Shown: in pieces, positions 1 through 5,198 of the stretch
Layout: each line of letters starts with the position of its first letter
How positions within the stretch are numbered: position 1 is the first letter of the stretch
Origin: Ruminiclostridium sp.
GTDB lineage: Bacteria > Bacillota_A > Clostridia > Oscillospirales > Ruminococcaceae
Reading direction: 5' to 3'
NCBI GenBank assembly: GCA_017550775.1
Contig: JAFZOA010000032.1
Coordinates: 1 to 5,198 of the forward strand
DNA: 5,198 nt
Made by a program: the position numbers and the translations under genes
The notes under the pieces: model-generated
What the model was told of the DNA's origin: nothing
Databases searched by the model: none
What the model saw: the letters and a program-made list of their open reading frames with translations, nothing else

Positions 1-1
1 G

Positions 2-271
2 GGGGTGCGGGACTTTCACTGCGGGCTCAGAGCGCTCACATCGGAGGCGGCGGAACGGCTCACGCTTCACACGGACGGAATGGAGTTCGCGACCGAGATG
101 ATCGCGGAGGCGGCGAAGAACGGGCTCCGGATAGCGCAGACGCCGGTCACGCTTCGGCGGGCGCGGTACGGGCGGGTATCAAAGCTCAGGACATTTTCTG
201 ACGGGACACGTCATCTGAAATATATCATTTCCCCGGCAATTACCGGAAAAAACGGAGGTAAACGGTCATGA
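2..271 (+). CDS. Family 2 glycosyltransferase, C-terminal fragment (5' end outside window)
   Basis: The frame is open from the left edge to a TGA at 269-271, giving about 90 residues. The GTG at position 5 lies inside a conserved stretch (VRDFHCGLRAL) and is unlikely to be the start. The order DFHCGLRAL, GMEFATEMI, then a PVTL strand and a LRTF-DG-RHLKY motif is what I recognise from the C-terminal part of DPM1/GtrB-like GT-A glycosyltransferases, which transfer a sugar from a nucleotide donor, commonly to a polyprenyl phosphate at the inner face of the membrane. The catalytic DxD region is not in the window, so substrate cannot be told. Many relatives continue after RHL into one or two membrane helices; here only about 16 polar residues follow the HLKY motif, so the protein is a short form or 3'-truncated. 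It overlaps the next gene by four bases. The assignment to the GT2 family is fairly secure; the exact role is not. Confidence 0.8.
   Translation, partial: GVRDFHCGLRALTSEAAERLTLHTDGMEFATEMIAEAAKNGLRIAQTPVTLRRARYGRVSKLRTFSDGTRHLKYIISPAITGKNGGKRS
254..259 (+). promoter_or_regulatory. Ribosome binding site of the surface protein gene
   Basis: GGAGGT lies eight bases before the ATG at 268 and is a near-perfect Shine-Dalgarno sequence. It sits inside the last codons of the glycosyltransferase gene. It fixes the start of the downstream gene at 268, which is also where a typical signal peptide begins. I see no convincing promoter between the genes, so transcription probably reads through from upstream. 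Confidence 0.85.
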
Positions 272-369
272 AAAACAGCATTACAGGAAAGAGAAAGGCG
301 CGCTTTATATCGTTTGTGCTCGCTATCTTTATTGTCATGCAGGCGGTGGTGCCGATGCCGGTGTTCGCG
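268..369 (+). other. Signal peptide (residues 1-34)
   Basis: The N-terminus has a basic n-region with K2, K8, R9, K10 and R12, then a hydrophobic core (FISFVLAIFIVMQAVV), then a Pro-containing c-region ending in VFA at residues 32-34. The V-x-A pattern fits signal peptidase I cleavage after A34, leaving a mature protein that starts TLEW. This directs export by the Sec route. There is no lipobox Cys. The long basic n-region is typical of Gram-positive bacteria. Confidence 0.88.
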
Positions 370-3300
370 ACGCTGGAATGGACAACAAACAGTGAGGTGG
401 GCACTAATCAGATCTATAAAGGATATGCAAGTGTCGGAGATACTGTTTATTCAGATTTAGTTATATCCAATCCGGGCGGTATAACTGTTTATTACATATA
501 TAATAAGGATACGGCAGATGAAGACGGGTTCCCTATATATCAAAATACGGTAGAGGTATCAAAAGTGATATCATCGACCCAGACGGACTACTACTATGGA
601 TTTAAAGCTTTGAGCGGCGCAGAAATAAAAGAAAAAGTTCTGGCAAATGCTCAATATAATGTTGATTACTTTGAATGGTCAGAAGAAGAAAAAGCCGCAT
701 ACATAGAAGCACACGGATGCACCGGCAGTTCTGCTCCGTCTGTTTCAAAATACTATATAGATACATACGTAGACCTTACCAATACACCAGCCAGCAGAAC
801 TTACAGCGCTCCGACATTGTACGCGGTATATAGCATCACCTATAACGCAAACGGTGCGACCTCGGGTTCGGTTCCGACCGCGACCGAGGCCCCCTGCGGA
901 ATTGCGACTGCGACCGCCGAAAACACCGGTTCTCTCGCAAAGACAGGCAAGTCATTCGCGGGCTGGAACACAAGCGCTTCGGGCGGTGAAGCTACCCATA
1001 TAGACCCCGGAGCTGAGTTAACGATTTACGGCGATACGACCCTTTATGCGGAATGGGGTGACCCGCAGCTTACCGTTACTTACCATGAAAACGCCCCGAC
1101 AGGAGCTACCGTTACGGGTTCCGTACCGGATCAGGTAAGTACGTCCGAGAAATTCACAGTTTCGGGTAATACCGGTAACCTCGCAATAACCGGTTATGAG
1201 TTTGACGGTTGGAATTCAAACGCGAGCGGTACAGGTACCGACTATACGATAGGTCAGGAATACAGTATTACCGCCGATCTCGATCTTTACGCGAAATGGA
1301 CCCCGGTATATGCAGTAACGCTTCATACGAACGGCGGTTACATAACCGATGGAAAGAATGTTACAAGCTATAAGAAAGGTGTCGGCGCGACACTTCCGAC
1401 ATATCTGGATATTTCAAAGGCAGGTAATGAGTTCCTCGGCTGGTTTGATAATTCCGGACTTTCGGGTACGGTATATACCTCTATCTCGACTGAGGCGACC
1501 GGAGCAAAGGAGTTCTGGGCTAAGTGGAACGACGAGTACACCGTTACATATATGACCTATGGCGGTACCCTCAACGTAACATCCGTGGGCGGTCATGCCG
1601 TTACGACCGTTAACGCAAATCAGGTATATACCCATAAGTATAATTACGGTGAGACATTCAGCTACCCTACAAATGTAACAAGAGAAGGATATGCGTTCAA
1701 GGGTTGGTATATTTCAACCGAATATGCCCCTGAAGACTTCAGAGACGGGTTGTTAGGAGAGGATTCGGGAGACATCACTCTGCACGCTCTGTGGGTCGAG
1801 CTCCACACCGTAACGTGGAAAGACGGCAACGGTAATACTCTTAAAACAGAACAGGTAGAGGACGGCTCGCACCCCGAGTACAGCGGAGATACGCCCACCA
1901 AGACGGCTACCGCGCAGTACTCCTATACCTTCAACAACACATGGAAACCGGTTATAACAGAGATTACACAGGTCACCGCAGATGTGGAATACACCGCGCA
2001 GTTTGATCCGACCACAAATCAGTACGAGATAACGTGGGTTGACGGCAACGGAGCCACGATTAAGACCGAGAACGTTGATTACGGGACAACTCCCGCATAC
2101 AATGCGGGTATCAAACCCGGAGACGACCCTGTTCCGACCAAGACAGCTACCACGGAGTACTCCTACATCTTCAACGGCACATGGTCGCCTGCTATTACCG
2201 CTGTCACCGGAAATCAGACATACACCGCGCAGTTTAATGAGTCTCCAAGGGAGTACACGATAACGTGGAAAGACGGTAACGGAGACACGATTAAAACCGA
2301 GGACATTGCTTACGGGGAAACTCCCGTATACAGCGGCACTACACCCACCAAGACAGCTACCGCGCAGTATTCCTACTTCTTCAACGGCACATGGTCGCCT
2401 GATATTACCGCTGTCACCGGTGATAAGACATATACAGCGCAGTTTGATCAGACTGTAAAACACTACCAGATAACGTGGAAAAACCATGACGGGACTACGC
2501 TTAAGTCCGAACTCCTTGATTACGGGGAAACTCCCGAATACGACAAAGAGACCCCGACAAAGGCAAGTACCATGGCGTATACCTACACCTTCACAACATG
2601 GTCGCCGGCTATTACCAGTGTCACCGGTGATCAGACATATACAGCGCAGTTTAATGAGTCTCCAAGGGAGTACACGATAACGTGGAAAGACGGTGACGAA
2701 AACGTGCTTAAGACCGAGAGCATTGCTTTCGACTCAACTCCTGTCTACAATGCGGGTACCGAGCCCGGAGACGATCCTGTGCCCACAAAGACACCGACTG
2801 CAACTACGGCGTTTTTATGGGACGGCGACTGGTATCCCGCCATTACGGCTGTCTACGAGGACAAGACATATACCGCAACGTTCACATCTTCGCCGCGTGT
2901 GTACGACATAGCGTTTGTGACAAACGGCGGTACGATAAATGATACGACGATACCGGAGCATTACACTTACGGTGTCGGCACGGCGATCCCGTCCGATGTG
3001 ACAAAGACCGGAAACGAGTTCCAGGGCTGGTTCGCAAATCAGGATCTCACCGGAACAGCGGTAACAGCGGTTAGCGCGACCGATACGGGTGACAAGACTT
3101 TCTACGCGAAGTGGGCACCGAACGAGTACAATGTTACGCTCCACGAGAACGGCGGTACGATCAACTCCGGCAATGTGACAAAGTACACATACGGAGTGGG
3201 CGCGGCGCTCCCGACAAACGTAACGAAGAACGGATATGACTTCGGCGGCTGGTTCGCGAATCAGGGTCTTACCGGAGATCAGGTAACGTCGATAGGAACG

Positions 3301-5198
3301 ACCGAGACCGGGGCTAAGGAATTCTGGGCAAAGTGGACACCGACGGAGTACAATATCACTTATGTATACGGCAACGGCGCGACTGCTCCGAACCCCGACA
3401 ACCCTGCGAAATACACGATAGAGACAGAAACGTTCTCTATTTCCGCACCGACCATGACCGGTCATGAATTTGACGGCTGGACTGTTACGGGTCTTGGCTT
3501 GCCGTCCACCGCGAAACCGAAGGATGTATCCGTTAACGTCGGGACTACCGGTGATCTGTCGTTCACCGCGAACTGGAAACCGAATGAGTACAATGTAACG
3601 CTCCACGAGAACGGCGGTACGATCAACTCCGGCAACGTGACAAAGTACACCTACGGCGTGGGCGCAGCGCTGCCGACCAACGTGACAAAGAACGGATATG
3701 ACTTCGGCGGCTGGTTCGCGAATGAAGGACTTACCGGCGAGAAGGTAACGGCGATAACCGCTACGGATATCGGGGATAAGGAATACTGGGCGAAGTGGAC
3801 GGAGCATAAGTACAAGATCACGTTCAACACCAACGGCGGCACGCAAATCGCTCCCATAATCCTCGAAGCCGGAAAACACGTAAACGCTCCTGCGGATCCG
3901 ACCCGCGATGGTTATGCTTTCGTGGGCTGGGACAAGGCGATACCTTCGGTAATGCCCGCTTCGGACATGACGATAAACGCTCTGTGGGATAAGAAGGAGT
4001 TTACGATAACCTTCGATACCAAGGGCGGCACAGAGATCGCTCCGATCACACAGGAGGCGGGTACGGCAGTAAATGCTCCCGCGGATCCCACAAAGGAAGG
4101 CTTCACGTTCGCCGGCTGGGACAGAGAGATACCGAAGACGATGCCGGAGGAGAACATTACTGTCACGGCTATCTGGAATGAGATAAGCTACACGATAACG
4201 TTCAACACCGACGGCGGTACCGCGATAGCTCCGATCGTTCAGCTTGCGGGTACGGCGGTGACCGCACCCGATGACCCGACGAAGGAAGGTTATCTGTTCG
4301 ACGGCTGGGATCGTGTGATACCTTCGATCATGCCGGCGGAGAATATGGTAATAACGGCATCGTGGAAGCGCAACAGCTTCACGATCACGTTTGACACCCT
4401 CGGCGGAAGCTATGTAGCGCCCATAACACAGGAATACGGGACAGAAGTTTCGGCTCCCGCGGCTCCGACAAAGGACGATCATGTGTTCTTCGGCTGGTCT
4501 CCGGCGGTACCGGACACGATGCCGGCTCACGACACGATATGTACGGCTCAGTGGCGTTCGCACGCCGAACTGTACCCGATACCGATAGCCGGCGAAAAGA
4601 AGGAGATACTGCCCGATAATCCCGAACCGCCGGCCGACAACAACGATAACGACGTATCCGCGGACGACGACAAGAACGATGACGACACGGATGACACGGA
4701 CGACATTGACGACGATACGGACGATGAAGACGACATCGACGACGACATCGACGACGATACCGGCGATAATGACGACGATGCCAATAAGTTCCCCGAGGAC
4801 GACGGTACAAGTATGCTGAAGGACAACATAGGCTACTATGTTGAGGTAGTGTGGCTTGAACCCTCCGACGAGATGAAGCGGCTTGTAAGAAGCACGGCAG
4901 GTACGCTCGGAATGAGCTATCTCGACGGTATGTACTGGGATATCAGGCTTTACAGGACTGTGGACGGCGAGATCGTTGAACAGATGTTCGACATTGATAT
5001 GCCTCAGACAGTTCAGATCAGGGTACCCGACGCGTACAGACCGATCATGGAGATGTATGCTCCTTACGGCAACATCGTAAGAATACACGAAGACGAGATC
5101 GCATTCCTGCCTTGCAGGTATGATGCCGAGACCGGGATCATCACCTTCTCGTCTGACAAATTCTCGGATTACGCATTTGTGTACTCGCTCGACGCCGA
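268..5198 (+). CDS. Giant secreted multi-repeat surface protein (InlB-B/Listeria-Bacteroides repeats), 3' end outside window
   Basis: One frame runs from ATG 268 to the right edge without a stop: 1,643 codons plus two bases. The start is supported by the GGAGGT site, the ATGA overlap with the preceding gene and an immediate signal peptide. After a Tyr-rich N-terminal region come 17 extracellular repeats of about 59-86 residues in three sequence types, most ending in an aromatic motif such as YAKW, FWAKW or TAQF. B and C types match the Listeria-Bacteroides (Flg_new/InlB B-repeat) family with its NGG and GW motifs; these are small beta-rich modules that build stalks in Gram-positive adhesins. 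A Asp-rich linker and a C-terminal domain follow. No catalytic domain is visible. The likely role is a cell-surface stalk or adhesin; ligand unknown. The anchor (LPxTG or a membrane helix) would lie beyond the window. The antisense strand also has long open frames; these are shadows of this gene. Confidence 0.93.
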   Translation, partial: MKNSITGKRKARFISFVLAIFIVMQAVVPMPVFATLEWTTNSEVGTNQIYKGYASVGDTVYSDLVISNPGGITVYYIYNKDTADEDGFPIYQNTVEVSKVISSTQTDYYYGFKALSGAEIKEKVLANAQYNVDYFEWSEEEKAAYIEAHGCTGSSAPSVSKYYIDTYVDLTNTPASRTYSAPTLYAVYSITYNANGATSGSVPTATEAPCGIATATAENTGSLAKTGKSFAGWNTSASGGEATHIDPGAELTIYGDTTLYAEWGDPQLTVTYHENAPTGATVTGSVPDQVSTSEKFTVSGNTGNLAITGYEFDGWNSNASGTGTDYTIGQEYSITADLDLYAKWTPVYAVTLHTNGGYITDGKNVTSYKKGVGATLPTYLDISKAGNEFLGWFDNSGLSGTVYTSISTEATGAKEFWAKWNDEYTVTYMTYGGTLNVTSVGGHAVTTVNANQVYTHKYNYGETFSYPTNVTREGYAFKGWYISTEYAPEDFRDGLLGEDSGDITLHALWVELHTVTWKDGNGNTLKTEQVEDGSHPEYSGDTPTKTATAQYSYTFNNTWKPVITEITQVTADVEYTAQFDPTTNQYEITWVDGNGATIKTENVDYGTTPAYNAGIKPGDDPVPTKTATTEYSYIFNGTWSPAITAVTGNQTYTAQFNESPREYTITWKDGNGDTIKTEDIAYGETPVYSGTTPTKTATAQYSYFFNGTWSPDITAVTGDKTYTAQFDQTVKHYQITWKNHDGTTLKSELLDYGETPEYDKETPTKASTMAYTYTFTTWSPAITSVTGDQTYTAQFNESPREYTITWKDGDENVLKTESIAFDSTPVYNAGTEPGDDPVPTKTPTATTAFLWDGDWYPAITAVYEDKTYTATFTSSPRVYDIAFVTNGGTINDTTIPEHYTYGVGTAIPSDVTKTGNEFQGWFANQDLTGTAVTAVSATDTGDKTFYAKWAPNEYNVTLHENGGTINSGNVTKYTYGVGAALPTNVTKNGYDFGGWFANQGLTGDQVTSIGTTETGAKEFWAKWTPTEYNITYVYGNGATAPNPDNPAKYTIETETFSISAPTMTGHEFDGWTVTGLGLPSTAKPKDVSVNVGTTGDLSFTANWKPNEYNVTLHENGGTINSGNVTKYTYGVGAALPTNVTKNGYDFGGWFANEGLTGEKVTAITATDIGDKEYWAKWTEHKYKITFNTNGGTQIAPIILEAGKHVNAPADPTRDGYAFVGWDKAIPSVMPASDMTINALWDKKEFTITFDTKGGTEIAPITQEAGTAVNAPADPTKEGFTFAGWDREIPKTMPEENITVTAIWNEISYTITFNTDGGTAIAPIVQLAGTAVTAPDDPTKEGYLFDGWDRVIPSIMPAENMVITASWKRNSFTITFDTLGGSYVAPITQEYGTEVSAPAAPTKDDHVFFGWSPAVPDTMPAHDTICTAQWRSHAELYPIPIAGEKKEILPDNPEPPADNNDNDVSADDDKNDDDTDDTDDIDDDTDDEDDIDDDIDDDTGDNDDDANKFPEDDGTSMLKDNIGYYVEVVWLEPSDEMKRLVRSTAGTLGMSYLDGMYWDIRLYRTVDGEIVEQMFDIDMPQTVQIRVPDAYRPIMEMYAPYGNIVRIHEDEIAFLPCRYDAETGIITFSSDKFSDYAFVYSLDA
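370..831 (+). other. N-terminal Tyr-rich region of the surface protein (residues 35-188)
   Basis: About 154 residues that are not an obvious copy of the following repeats. Roughly one residue in eight is Tyr, often clustered (VYYIY, DYYYG, KYYID). The DNA is AT-rich (169 of 420 bases G or C in 421-840) with many ATA, TAT, AAA and TCA codons, unlike the downstream repeats. The last part (YFEWSEEE, then PTLYAVYS) resembles the back half of a B-type repeat, with FEW in place of the usual GW and Tyr in place of the closing Trp, so it may contain a decayed repeat. The remainder I do not recognise; it could be the exposed binding head if the protein is anchored by its C-terminus. Confidence 0.6.
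832..1794 (+). repeat. B-type repeats 1-4 (Listeria-Bacteroides/InlB B-repeat like)
   Basis: There are four divergent units: B1 832-1056, B2 1069-1299, B3 1312-1527 and B4 1537-1794. Each starts with a short strand (ITYNANG, VTYHENA, VTLHTNGG, VTYMTYGG), has a central aromatic-glycine motif (FAGW, FDGW, FLGW, FKGW) and ends in YAEW, YAKW, FWAKW or HALW. These are the hallmarks of the family. B1 and B2 carry the NTGNL/NTGSL and WNTSASG/WNSNASG variants and are closest to each other. B4 is the longest, with an insertion after its first strand. They have diverged well beyond the units further downstream, so they are probably the older part of the array. Confidence 0.85.
2227..2277 (+). repeat. 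51-bp perfect direct repeat, copy 1
   Basis: This stretch, spanning the end of unit A2 and the start of A3, is identical over 51 bases to 2644-2694. Both flanks differ immediately outside. It encodes the AQFNESPREYTITWKDG junction. The offset is 417 bases, exactly two repeat units, which keeps the reading frame. Confidence 0.9.
2644..2694 (+). repeat. 51-bp perfect direct repeat, copy 2
   Basis: This is the second copy of the sequence at 2227-2277, spanning the end of unit A4 and the start of A5. The lack of even silent changes, against clear divergence of the neighbouring sequence, points to a recent copying or gene-conversion event. Confidence 0.9.
3118..3261 (+). repeat. 144-bp near-identical direct repeat, copy 1
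   Basis: This matches 3580-3723 at 134 of 144 bases. It covers the PNEYN linker and the first two thirds of unit B6 up to GWFAN. All ten differences fall at third codon positions and are silent, so 48 residues in a row are the same in both copies. The offset is 462 bases, 154 codons. Confidence 0.93.
3580..3723 (+). repeat. 144-bp near-identical direct repeat, copy 2
   Basis: This is the second copy, in unit B8. After GWFAN the two units part (QGLTGDQVTS in B6, EGLTGEKVTA in B8), and before PNEYN they follow different ends (YAKWA before B6, TANWK before B8). The shared block therefore has sharp edges that do not coincide with the domain end. Confidence 0.93.
3811..4554 (+). repeat. C-type repeats 1-4 with exact 189-bp period
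   Basis: Four units of 59 residues: C1 3811-3987, C2 4000-4176, C3 4189-4365 and C4 4378-4554. Each is joined to the next by four residues, giving an exact period of 63 codons with no insertion or deletion. Each reads ITF-T-GG, then a API segment, a A-G-V-AP segment, PTKEG-like, F-GWD (GWS in C4), IP--MP and a closing ALW, AIW, ASW or AQW. This is a compact subtype of the Listeria-Bacteroides repeat. The first three keep GWD; C4 is the most divergent and carries a Cys (TICTAQW). They form the part of the stalk nearest the acidic linker. Confidence 0.9.
4636..4803 (+). other. Asp-rich acidic linker (residues 1457-1512)
   Basis: Of 56 residues, 32 are Asp, with a few Asn, Thr and Ile and only two Lys. 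The pattern is irregular runs of DD and DDD separated by single T, I, E or N. The DNA is a low-complexity run of GAC and GAT codons and includes a perfect 12-bp tandem duplication at 4729-4740/4741-4752. It is preceded by a Pro-containing spacer (PDNPEPPA). Such a segment is expected to be disordered and extended, strongly negative, and able to bind divalent cations such as calcium; that role is inferred, not shown. Confidence 0.9.
4804..5198 (+). other. C-terminal domain of the surface protein, incomplete (residues 1513-1643+)
   Basis: A non-repetitive domain follows the acidic linker. It includes WDIRLYRTVDGEIVE, then a FDIDMPQTVQIRVPD strand, then a RIHEDEIAFLPC segment and TGIITFSSDKFSDYAFVYS. 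The last pattern, a strand ending F-S-D-F-S-YA, is common just before the anchor region of large Clostridia surface proteins and looks like a small beta-sandwich. It comes after the repeats, so it would lie nearest the cell wall if a C-terminal anchor follows. The stop codon and any LPxTG or membrane helix are outside the window. Confidence 0.65.

Larger units (their letters stand above)
1804..2886 (+). repeat. A-type ITWKDG repeats 1-5
   Basis: Five units: A1 1804-2007, A2 2023-2238, A3 2254-2448, A4 2464-2655 and A5 2671-2886. Each begins with a ITWKDGNG-like strand, then LKTE or IKTE, a YG-TP turn, a PTKTAT segment, an aromatic strand (SYTF, SYIF, SYFF, TYTF), a W-P-IT-VTG motif and YTAQF. 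I know this repeat type from many Clostridia surface proteins, where the middle usually reads F-GW-P; here a residue is inserted in A1-A3 (NNTW, FNGTW). A2 and A5 have a longer loop containing PGDDPVPTKT that A1, A3 and A4 lack. The units are Thr-rich. Start-to-start spacing is 219, 231, 210 and 207 bases, always a multiple of three. Confidence 0.85.
2902..3798 (+). repeat. B-type repeats 5-8
   Basis: Units: B5 2902-3114, B6 3127-3336, B7 3349-3576 and B8 3589-3798. B5, B6 and B8 share NGGTIN near the start, a YTYGVG segment, GWFAN and a LTG motif, and end in YAKW, FWAKW or YWAKW. B7 is a different subtype (YVYGNGAT, FDGWTV, FTANW) and resembles B1/B2 more than its neighbours. B3 in the earlier block is the nearest relative of B5/B6/B8 there (TLHTNGG, KGVGATLP). 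The start of B6 is nearly the same DNA as the start of B8. Start-to-start spacing is 225, 222 and 240 bases. Confidence 0.88.

Noticed and set aside
1753..2487. Antisense open frame of 244 codons with internal repeats
   Set aside because: It has the same phase as the frame above and ends at a sense TTA (1753-1755). Its repeats are the mirror of the A-type units, which clearly code on the plus strand.
2039..2911. Three short plus-strand frames in another phase over the A-type repeats
   Set aside because: They are frame-shifted readings of the repeats, Pro/Arg/Thr-rich, lie inside the long open frame and have no ribosome binding site of note.
4636..4803. GAC/GAT run as a possible CRISPR array or regulatory repeat
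   Set aside because: There are no constant repeats with unique spacers; the periodicity is the codon period of a poly-Asp segment within a continuous frame.
4385..4829. Arg-rich and Ser-rich antisense frames opposite the Asp-rich linker
   Set aside because: They are low-complexity products of reading the GAC/GAT run on the other strand in other phases. No start signal or domain supports them.
2815..5088. Antisense open frame of 757 codons
   Set aside because: It lies codon-on-codon opposite the surface protein gene. Its openness only means that the sense strand avoids TTA, CTA and TCA codons there; it ends at a sense TTA (2815-2817). The translation is Arg/Val/Tyr-rich with no recognisable domain, and the repeats on the sense strand explain its periodicity.
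268..5198. Possible novel defence system or enzyme hidden in the large protein
   Set aside because: Reading through the whole translation I found only export, repeat and linker features, with no nucleotide-binding, nuclease, protease or other catalytic motif. It is best read as a surface stalk protein.

Overview
The window holds two plus-strand genes, both cut by the window edges. The combination of a Gram-positive style signal peptide, a strong GGAGGT ribosome binding site and long arrays of Listeria-Bacteroides/InlB-B type repeats suggests a Clostridia-class Firmicute (Ruminococcus/Oscillospiraceae or Lachnospiraceae-like, probably gut or rumen). This is an inference from family resemblance; no marker gene is present.

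Layout. Positions 2-271 encode the C-terminal tail of a family 2 glycosyltransferase whose catalytic part lies upstream of the window. Its stop codon overlaps the start of the second gene (ATGA, 268-271). From 268 to the right edge runs one uninterrupted reading frame of at least 1,643 codons: a giant secreted, repetitive surface protein. Its order is: signal peptide (residues 1-34); a Tyr-rich N-terminal region (35-188); four divergent B-type repeats (189-509); five A-type ITWKDG repeats (513-873); four more B-type repeats (879-1177); four C-type repeats with an exact 63-codon period (1182-1429); a short Pro-containing linker; a 56-residue linker that is 57% Asp (1457-1512); and a C-terminal domain (from 1513) that runs off the window. 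Any cell-wall or membrane anchor would lie downstream and is not visible.

The two genes are probably co-transcribed and translationally coupled. The likely picture is a stalk-like adhesin made next to a sugar-transferring enzyme, but no substrate or partner can be read from the sequence. Base composition is uneven: about 69% GC in the first 180 bases, about 40% in the N-terminal region of the surface protein, and 50-60% in the repeats sampled.

The main points of interest are within the repeat array. There is a 48-residue segment duplicated with no amino-acid change but ten silent changes, a 51-bp perfect repeat inside a mosaic of A-type units, and blocks of like repeats showing stepwise local amplification. 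I see no RNA gene, CRISPR array, insertion sequence or clearly new biological system.
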